From: an uncultured Eubacteriales bacterium
Lineage (GTDB): Bacteria; Bacillota; Clostridia; Peptostreptococcales; Anaerovoracaceae
Length of the DNA: 11,286 nt
Assembly (NCBI GenBank): GCA_902766915.1
Contig: CACXFN010000104.1
Location: forward strand, 1 to 11,286
Reading direction: 5' to 3'
The notes under the pieces were generated by a model. The model was given only the letters and a program-made list of their open reading frames with translations, was not told where the DNA came from and did not search any database. Positions 8,001-11,286 of this stretch are shown one piece after another (within the stretch, counting starts at the first letter, position 1; each line of letters starts with the position of its first letter). A program made the translations under genes and the position numbers.

Positions 8001-11000
8001 TATTCTATGAGGATAGAGATGGAAAGGTAAGCAAGATGGGAGAAAGCATGAGTGATATATGGAGACCAGTCAAGTCTGATTCAAATAGAACGGCTAAAGG
8101 TTATATTTACAATACTGTGGAGATTAACACTTTAGGATTAGAGGGAGGAACTATTAATGCAGTAGATACCCTTTACTCTGAAATAAATGGAGAATACATA
8201 GAATTAACAAAGCATAATTCAAATCTGGATGTTGAATCCCAGAAAATATATGTCCCATGGATGAAGACAAATGCTGCAGATATAAAAACAAAAGATCACA
8301 TTGGAGCAGTAGATAAGGTGTCGGAAATAGTCGATAAAGTTAAATATGAAAATTTAGGGGATAAAAAAGTTTATCTATTTGTTGGTGAACTAAGAGATGC
8401 TGAAAGCGGTGAGTTAATAAAGGACATAGATGGAAAGGATGCCGTTGTGGAAAAAGTGCTTAGAGTATCTTGGGAAATTGATGGCATGGAAGAAAAGTCA
8501 TATGGTCTTATTGGTCCAAAGGATGGAGAGGTGGAGATGCCCGCCTTTAAAATTAATGGAAGAATGTATGAGGGAAGAACTCTTGTTGTAACTGAGAGAC
8601 TATTTGACTATGACAGGGACATCGAGATAATTAGGCATGATTCTTTAATGGATGAGGATCAAAGTGTCCATTATCCAAGGGTTCGAACTAAGGCAATAGA
8701 CAATAATACAGAAAGCCACACTGCGGTTGTGGGGAAAACAGTTATTAAAGATGAAGTAATTATAGAAAATACAATTCCCGGGGAAACATATGTAGTTAAA
8801 GGAGAACTGAGATATCAGTCTGATGGTGTGGATGCTAATGGTAATAGATTTGCAAAGGGCCATGTCATTAAGTCTCATGAAGGAGTTTCTATTAAGGCAA
8901 CTGAATCGATTACAAAAGTGGTCCTTGAATTTGAAGTAGATGCAGCTTTACTGGAAGGAGTTTCAGGGGTTGTATTTGAAAATCTTTATCACAATGATAT
9001 TCTTGTGGCTTTGCATCATGACATTGAGGATGAGTCGCAAACTGTCAACTTTCCTAAGGTAAGAACTACAGCATTTGATTCAGAAACCATGGGTCATACA
9101 GGTATAGTAGGAGATAATGTAAATATAATAGATAGTGTTAGTTTAAGCAATTTAACGGTTGGTGATAAATATAGGGTGTGTGGAACCCTCATGACAAAGG
9201 ATGGGAAGGCATTTTTGGTTGATGGAGAACCCCTAGTTCGTGAAACAGAATTGTTTGTTGCAGAAGAAAAGAATATGACGAAGGAACTCCGGTTTACCTT
9301 CGATTCAACAAATCTTGCCGGGGATAGCCTGGTGGTCTTTGAGAAATTAATACATGTTATAGAAGCTATGGGTGAATCAGGTTCAACGGTTAAAGAAACT
9401 GAGGTGGCAAGACATGAAGACTTAAATGACGAAGGACAAAGGGTTGATTATCCTGATATACATACAAATGCAACTGATTCAAAAACCGGAGACGAGGTCG
9501 GAACAGTTGGAGATAAGGAGATAATTGTTGATAAGGTAAGCTACAAGAATCTCATAATCGGAGAAACTTATAAAGTCGAGGGTAATCTCCATTATAAGGA
9601 TGAGTCTGAGAGGCACGAAAAGGGAGAATTGGTTCTTGATGAAAATGGAGAGCCTTATACTGCTTCCATAACCTTTATTCCTGAGGAGGAAGACGGTTTC
9701 GTAAATCTGGTTTATCATGTGAATAGCCAGGTCCTTAGAGGTGAATCAATTGTTGTATTTGAGGATTTGTATAGTAATGGTATTAGGGTTATTTCACATA
9801 GTGATATAAATGATGATGACCAAAGAATAGACTATCCCGAAGTAAGAACGACTGCATTATCAAAGAAATCAGGTAATCATGTAGGTGATAGTGATGAAGT
9901 ATCTACAATAATTGATACTGTTGAACTCGTCAATCTCACAGTTGGTAAAACTTATAAGGTTTCAGGTATTTTAATGGATAAGGAAAGTGGTGAACCTGTG
10001 TTAGATATAAATGGGAAACCTATAGAAGCTAAAACAGAGGAATTCCTGGCTGATAAAAATAATATGACTGTGAATATGGAGTTTAAATTAGATGGAAGTA
10101 AAAGAGAGTCCAAGACCACGGTTGTGTTTGAACAATTAATTCATAATGATGTGGTAGTAAGTTATCATGCGGATATAGAGGATGAAGCGCAGTCTGTCTA
10201 TACACCTAAGATTAAAACAAAGGCAATTGACGCGGAGACTGATGATCGGATAGGACGACCAAGAGAAGAGACCATAATAATTGATACCGTTTATTACGAA
10301 AACCTTATACCAGGAATACTGTATAAGGTGGAAGGCCTTCTAATGGATAAAAAAACCGGTGAATCCTATATCGACGGAGATGGTAAAAAAGTTAGGTCAG
10401 AATCACAACCTTTCACCGTAGAGAAGGGGAAAAAAAGTGGAACAATTGATATAAAGTTTGTGTTTAATGGCACTAACCTAAAGGGAACCACGGTTGTAGC
10501 ATTCGAAGATCTTATCCATAATGAGGTGATTGTAACCGCACATCATGATATTAATGATGATGATCAATCAGTTCAGTATCCCGATGGAAAAACGGAAGCA
10601 AGAGATGCCAAAACAAATACTAAAGAAATGGAAATAGGTAAGAAAACTACGATTATAGATACAGTTTACTATGAGAATCTTTTGCCCGGAAAGGAATATT
10701 ATTTATCCGGAATATTGATGGATAAGAATACAAATAAGCCGCTAATTGCAAATGGAAAGGAGGTAATTAATAGTATTAAGTTTACTCCAAAAGAGAAAGA
10801 TGGAAAGATTGAACTTGAATTCGTTTTTGATTCCTCACAATTGTCAGATGGTAAAATAGTTGTGTTTGAGGATGTTAAATATAAGGGAATACCAGTGTTT
10901 TCACATAAAGATATTAATTCGGCGGAACAAAGCATAGCTATTAAAACCCCTGAGAAACCTGAAATACCCAATACACCGCCCAGAGAAAATGTGCCGAAGA

Positions 11001-11113
11001 ATAGAAATATACCGGAAACAGGCGATAAGGAGAGTTTTCTGATGAGCTTGCTGTTCTTACAGGTTGCCCTATTAGGCCTTTTCTCAACAATTAGATTGAG
11101 CATTGACGAATAA
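1958..11113 (+). CDS. Giant cell-wall-anchored S8 protease / CnaB / VaFE (T-Q ester) surface protein
   Basis: A 3051-residue secreted protein. Order of parts: signal peptide (1-33, predicted cut after SYA); acidic linker (34-138); propeptide-like segment starting RRLIVKG (139-198); subtilisin-like protease (about 236-425, Asp247, His270, Asn354, Ser402); thioester-domain-like module (about 554-690, Cys587); three divergent SpaA/CnaB domains (about 693-790, 801-912, 918-1045); six tandem CnaB domains (1062-1780); VaFE-protein core with WFG at 1898-1900 (1817-1967); eight T-Q ester-bond domains (1968-2998); Pro-rich spacer; IPETG (3018-3022), one membrane segment and a short tail. CnaB and T-Q domains form internal Lys-Asn and Thr-Gln bonds that stiffen surface rods. 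The ATG has AAAGGAG 8 bases upstream. The likely role is host or surface adhesion combined with proteolysis, as a protein covalently fixed to peptidoglycan by sortase. Architecture is clear; target and function are inferred. Confidence 0.92.
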   Translation: MTERIKKRLVLALIVSLIMGLMTPYYEMSNSYASEYEDEEDVNEITSYGEEFNEESDRSASNEESRTDTLSSVIISSEKDDKESAEVLEEDDNPDEEASESESIEEVEESDDSIEDEENNDVITIGDTSILDNLDFSSRRLIVKGEKSVFTEMDPVIGNYGDVFLLQYDTQKEAKDAYIRLRQLTEAVEVDSVISIASDDFSNDVSNDDTEPEMTKEGIEELTNPFNELDEMTNKELGDSFDIAIIDTGAKNADKMVSVIGEDPMDYNGHGQRMVDSIKGIYPDAKILSIKAIGDDGNGDMSAVYAAIEYALIQNVKVINLSISALRTEDSFLVEEAIEKAIDKGIIVVGAAGNNGLPAKAFIPGGIEGVIVVGSCDSEGRPLSNSNYGDTVDVYAEGTGTSYSAAKVSGLIAKEGISILEAYENNTILFSMDAKGLEKEDMNMEEQEDEIDEKEESSETLRIILQGMTGSISINEKVYTLKEGENVIDGLKREEVKVRINTDSHITGYAIDGKVNKFGFNTEIIDLWGMLVSKEILVLSMPFVNGFGISSDYFSGTVTERYSQYDEGYSTFEIRADDTGEYMDAYCADNYEHQIPDLGASVSGYRLDNSDMLAKIAYYGYINGYWASSEYYGYIMSRALSRENVGNSSFQYNSEIDELISQASYEDVPDGFEVYYITDGTPQSIITMRGPSIGEIDLRKGYSSEYAEIIGKFSSYYDLTGAVYTVYNNAGLTGIEGYLTVGSTSYDGYQYTDTLEVEAGTYYVKETTPGKGYKLDPEVYEIYVGAGDFERITSIEEPETGEINLIKGSVNPEISNNNSCYNMMGIKYNVYATNEGTEKDPVLSDKVGELTIDSYNTSNSTGSSNSLTLPLGDFWIQEDKLTVIGTSFNWNPKAKKITVTADTIQTIEFIDEYGEIAEGSQVSMLLLKKDSDTNKNHPEGNASLSNAEFTVKYFDNYNGSGTPLRTWVFKTDDEGKIVFGDNSYFVSGDDLYSDINGEPAIPAGSITIKETASPIGYLVDDSEYLVTFIQGGDGTVHGDKLLSTSTKVIDNLDVSPMDKVIRGGVRIEKWDSALNRKESQGDASLSGIQFEIINKSKNAVLVDGKEYQPGEIVKMIVTNESGEAATGNDTLPFGSYEIRESDSNNMYRLVDGSVYSFEIEEDGKCVTKDRLGENLVFKNEVYSGDVKIEKWDKELDAKSPQGDGDLGGISFEIINKSAQSVYVEGKEYEPNQVVKTITTDEKGVAKTTGSILPYGTYDIKEVKSNAGYLLTDGNAKTFEIRQDNTEVSNDINGNELLFKNRIVRGGISIEKHDREKNKKESQGDADLAGIEFEITNKSKYAVLVDGVEYQPGKVVKTIATDKFGNAGTDQNLLPYGTYEIKEVKTNNKYRLTDGVPRTFTVREEGQLVIDTIEGNKMIFSNLVFRGGVRIEKWDLESNKKAPQGDGDFSGIQFEIVNASPQSVIVDNVEYKKGDVVYVLTTDAAGNAETKEDTLPYGTYTIQEVTSNDAYLLTDGALRSFEIREEGKMVVKDKKGQDLVFKDNVSRGAVRIEKWDAELDRQEYQGEAGFEGIKFELTNRCKYPVKVDGTWYAPGEVISNTVLVCDKEGNAKTPDRHLPYGTYEIKEVETNESYMLTDDKPRTFEIREDGEIVFKAKDKSHEGENLVFKNFPIKGGIKAGKIDRESDNNNPQGWGTLENAEFTIYSNNEKQVKINGVEYSRDEAIKALYSDKNGFIESENDLLPYGTYYIKETNAPIGYILNEEWRVDFQIREYKVIADTTTDAMKIEKGKPATTGWFSALGISDTNPAEVPDEIARLDMEFFKTDIDGEIMPFIPFLVSRVNKDGDIIEQHVIVSDEDGRVNTKERDKTGDKVNSLDKYVKGGKFTDESKLDPEVNIWFGDENYNKDNPGSLIYSQYKIEELQVEKNKGMDLLKTWLYADEDNNMITEIMGYFKHGDVRDLSNVFVNLIIHPQSDLIDDESKSKIATIGESIAVTDKFTYDHLKTDQNYKLLTEIFYEDRDGKVSKMGESMSDIWRPVKSDSNRTAKGYIYNTVEINTLGLEGGTINAVDTLYSEINGEYIELTKHNSNLDVESQKIYVPWMKTNAADIKTKDHIGAVDKVSEIVDKVKYENLGDKKVYLFVGELRDAESGELIKDIDGKDAVVEKVLRVSWEIDGMEEKSYGLIGPKDGEVEMPAFKINGRMYEGRTLVVTERLFDYDRDIEIIRHDSLMDEDQSVHYPRVRTKAIDNNTESHTAVVGKTVIKDEVIIENTIPGETYVVKGELRYQSDGVDANGNRFAKGHVIKSHEGVSIKATESITKVVLEFEVDAALLEGVSGVVFENLYHNDILVALHHDIEDESQTVNFPKVRTTAFDSETMGHTGIVGDNVNIIDSVSLSNLTVGDKYRVCGTLMTKDGKAFLVDGEPLVRETELFVAEEKNMTKELRFTFDSTNLAGDSLVVFEKLIHVIEAMGESGSTVKETEVARHEDLNDEGQRVDYPDIHTNATDSKTGDEVGTVGDKEIIVDKVSYKNLIIGETYKVEGNLHYKDESERHEKGELVLDENGEPYTASITFIPEEEDGFVNLVYHVNSQVLRGESIVVFEDLYSNGIRVISHSDINDDDQRIDYPEVRTTALSKKSGNHVGDSDEVSTIIDTVELVNLTVGKTYKVSGILMDKESGEPVLDINGKPIEAKTEEFLADKNNMTVNMEFKLDGSKRESKTTVVFEQLIHNDVVVSYHADIEDEAQSVYTPKIKTKAIDAETDDRIGRPREETIIIDTVYYENLIPGILYKVEGLLMDKKTGESYIDGDGKKVRSESQPFTVEKGKKSGTIDIKFVFNGTNLKGTTVVAFEDLIHNEVIVTAHHDINDDDQSVQYPDGKTEARDAKTNTKEMEIGKKTTIIDTVYYENLLPGKEYYLSGILMDKNTNKPLIANGKEVINSIKFTPKEKDGKIELEFVFDSSQLSDGKIVVFEDVKYKGIPVFSHKDINSAEQSIAIKTPEKPEIPNTPPRENVPKNRNIPETGDKESFLMSLLFLQVALLGLFSTIRLSIDE
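2057..2371 (+). other. Highly acidic N-terminal linker
   Basis: By my count 41 of the first 94 mature residues (34-127) are Asp or Glu, with Ser and Asn making up much of the rest and no repeats of fixed length. It is probably disordered. A second shorter acidic patch (about 436-460, EEQEDEIDEKEE) follows the protease domain, so the catalytic unit is bracketed by acidic linkers. Confidence 0.75.
2372..3232 (+). other. Propeptide-like segment and subtilisin-like (S8) protease domain
   Basis: Residues 139-198 begin RRLIVKG and continue with a segment containing LLQYDTQKEAKDAY, resembling the inhibitory propeptide of large clostridial S8 proteases. The catalytic domain has Asp247 in IAIIDTG, His270 in YNGHGQRM, oxyanion Asn354 in GAAGNNG, and Ser402 in GTGTSYSAAKVSG. 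All four key positions are therefore present. Spacings (Asp to His 23, His to Asn 84, Asn to Ser 48) are shorter than in classical subtilisin (32, 91 and 66), so surface loops have been lost. Family logic suggests autoprocessing of the propeptide after export, leaving the protease at the tip of an anchored stalk. Confidence 0.85.
3617..4027 (+). other. Thioester-domain-like module lacking the TQ partner
   Basis: The segment MDAYCADNYEHQIPD (Cys587), then IAYYGYINGYW and YYGYIMSRALS (636-641 is MSRALS), follows the layout of thioester adhesin domains: an aromatic-Cys motif, a GY-rich middle, then a TQxAIW-like helix. In true thioester domains the Gln of TQ bonds to the Cys. Here that position aligns with Ser637 or Arg638. 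The fold assignment is by motif order and is moderate; loss of thioester chemistry is inferred. Confidence 0.55.
4031..5092 (+). other. Three divergent SpaA/CnaB-type domains
   Basis: Domain 1 starts GEIDLRKG (Lys699) and has the typical Glu motif YYVKETTPGKGY. Domain 2 starts GEINLIKG (Lys807) and has a weaker Glu motif, DFWIQEDK. Domain 3 starts SMLLLKKD (Lys928/929) and has ITIKETASPIGY. These are the Lys and Glu positions expected of isopeptide-forming CnaB folds. They share little sequence with each other or with the regular array that follows. Confidence 0.7.
5141..7282 (+). repeat. Six tandem CnaB domains, exact 363-bp period in the first five
   Basis: Repeat starts at the RGG-x-x-IEKWD motif fall at residues 1062, 1183, 1304, 1425, 1546 and 1673, giving steps of 121, 121, 121, 121 and 127. 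Each has the Lys of IEKWD, a QGD/QGE segment, LPYGTYEIKE with the catalytic Glu, and a C-terminal FKN (Asn partner), as in CnaB isopeptide domains; in repeat 1 these are Lys1069, Glu1140 and Asn1179. Repeat 4 ends FKD, where Asp could replace Asn. Repeat 6 reads AGKID and lacks a clear FKN. DNA copies have diverged, so the array is old rather than a fresh tandem duplication. Confidence 0.88.
7406..7858 (+). other. VaFE-protein core domain between the two arrays
   Basis: Residues 1817-1967 begin LDMEFFKTDIDG and contain EQHVIVSDEDGRVNT, NIWFGDEN (Trp1898) and SLIYSQYKIEELQVEKNKG. This order (K-x-D strand, E/Q-H-x-I with a DE-G turn, WFG, L-x-Y-x-Y-x-I-x-EL) matches the module that precedes T-Q repeats in VaFE-repeat surface proteins of Clostridia, from my knowledge of the family. 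No catalytic role is known to me. Confidence 0.6.
7859..10951 (+). repeat. Eight tandem T-Q ester-bond (VaFE) domains
   Basis: Seven copies carry the N-terminal Thr in a [R/K/H]-T-x-A motif at residues 2104, 2244, 2370, 2503, 2631, 2754 and 2879 (steps 123-140). Each has an Asp before a V-x-Y/L strand, a VFE-like motif (VTE in copy 2, VAFE in copy 7), a His 8 residues before the end, and the C-terminal Gln (DEDQ, DESQ, DEGQ, DDDQ, DEAQ, DDDQ, SAEQ; the last is Gln2991). These are the residues needed for the Thr-Gln ester crosslink described for clostridial adhesins. The first copy (from 1968) has Pro in place of Thr, AVD in place of VFE and a displaced His, so it probably forms no ester bond. 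Confidence 0.85.
10952..11113 (+). other. Proline-rich wall spacer and IPETG sortase sorting signal
   Basis: After the last T-Q domain comes a Pro/Asn/Lys-rich spacer, then IPETG (3018-3022), a hydrophobic segment of about 18 residues (SFLMSLLFLQVALLGLFS) and the tail TIRLSIDE. The order pentapeptide, membrane span, tail is that of sortase substrates, and Ile in place of Leu is a known clostridial variant. The tail has one Arg and ends acidic, unlike the usual Lys/Arg-rich stop. Confidence 0.85.
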
Positions 11114-11120
11114 AAAAACC

Positions 11121-11149
11121 TTGCATTGATTGTTCTGATATGGTAATAT
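11121..11149 (+). promoter_or_regulatory. Promoter of the L19 gene
   Basis: TTGCAT (11121-11126) and TAATAT (11144-11149) are separated by 17 bases. Transcription would begin near 11156, giving a leader of about 80 bases before the L19 start. No intrinsic terminator lies between the giant gene's stop and this promoter, so some transcripts from upstream may also run into it. Confidence 0.6.
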
Positions 11150-11168
11150 ATTTCGGTCAGTACGGGTG

Positions 11169-11199
11169 GTCCTCTGTTATTAATTATCACGGAATGGAT
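11169..11199 (+). promoter_or_regulatory. Leader hairpin before rplS, possible L19 autoregulatory element
   Basis: GTCC-TCTG-T (11169-11177) can pair with A-CGGA-(AT)-GGAT (11189-11199), forming a 9-bp stem with two G-T(U) pairs at least and a 2-base bulge on the 3' side. It sits between promoter and ribosome binding site. Firmicutes rplS genes often carry an L19 leader RNA bound by the protein itself. Position and shape fit, but I cannot confirm a match to that family. Confidence 0.45.
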
Positions 11200-11236
11200 A
11201 TAGCATGAACACCTTGGAGGGAAGGAGGAAACCAAA

Positions 11237-11286
11237 ATGAATATTCTTGATTCAGTCACACGTGACTATTTAAAGAAAGAAATCCC
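11237..11286 (+). CDS. rplS: Ribosomal protein L19, start only (cut by window end)
   Basis: The 16 full codons visible read MNILDSVTRDYLKKEI and then a Pro is implied by the final CC. This resembles the N-terminus of bacterial L19, where a short helix with a basic stretch leads into IPEF. A perfect AAGGAGG (11222-11228) lies 8 bases before the ATG, as expected for a highly expressed ribosomal gene, and a separate promoter and structured leader precede it. L19 sits at the interface of the 30S and 50S subunits. The call rests on a short stretch plus context, so it is probable rather than certain. Confidence 0.65.
   Translation, partial: MNILDSVTRDYLKKEI

Noticed and set aside
5141..10951. CRISPR array or other short DNA repeats
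   Set aside because: The periodicity is at protein-domain level (363 bp or 370-420 bp) with diverged DNA and a continuous reading frame, not short identical repeats with spacers.
10699..11259. A 186-codon open frame on the minus strand overlapping the end of the giant gene and the rplS start
   Set aside because: It runs antisense to the T-Q array, sorting signal, promoter and L19 start, has no recognisable domain, and no separate ribosome binding site or promoter stands out. It is most likely a by-product of plus-strand codon bias.

Overview
This window looks like a chromosomal segment from a low-GC Gram-positive anaerobe (Bacillota, probably class Clostridia). The clues are A/T-rich codon use, strong GGAGG-type ribosome binding sites, consensus vegetative promoters, a Nudix-XerD gene pair of the kind seen in Firmicutes, and a giant secreted sortase substrate built from CnaB/SpaA and VaFE (T-Q ester bond) domains. 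I cannot name a genus.

Layout, all genes on the + strand. Positions 1-213 hold a hairpin, A/T-rich dyads and a probable promoter. Positions 214-756 encode a Nudix hydrolase of the ADP-ribose pyrophosphatase type. Positions 814-1704 encode a XerC/XerD-like tyrosine recombinase in which two catalytic positions are substituted. Positions 1705-1957 form a compact regulatory gap: a TTGACA-17-TAACAT promoter, a 12-bp palindrome at the expected transcription start, and a perfect GC-rich terminator hairpin, all ahead of the giant gene's ribosome binding site. Positions 1958-11113, about 81% of the window, are one 3051-codon gene. Positions 11114-11236 hold a promoter and a structured leader, and the window ends inside a gene that starts like ribosomal protein L19 (rplS).

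The giant protein is the centre of interest. In order it has a signal peptide, an acidic linker, a propeptide-like segment with a subtilisin-like (S8) protease domain (Asp247/His270/Ser402), a thioester-domain-like module with its Cys but no recognisable TQ partner, and three divergent SpaA/CnaB domains. These are followed by six tandem CnaB domains (four exact 121-residue steps and one of 127), a VaFE-protein core, eight T-Q ester-bond domains, a proline-rich wall spacer and an IPETG sorting signal. The reading is a protease and possible adhesive head carried far from the cell wall on a stalk stiffened by intramolecular isopeptide and ester bonds.

The Nudix, recombinase and L19 genes look like housekeeping chromosome, with the surface protein between them. 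Nothing in the window links the recombinase functionally to the surface protein. The strongest leads are the protease-on-a-stalk fusion, the alternating A/B order of the CnaB array, the degenerate recombinase active site and the terminator lying between the giant gene and its only visible promoter.
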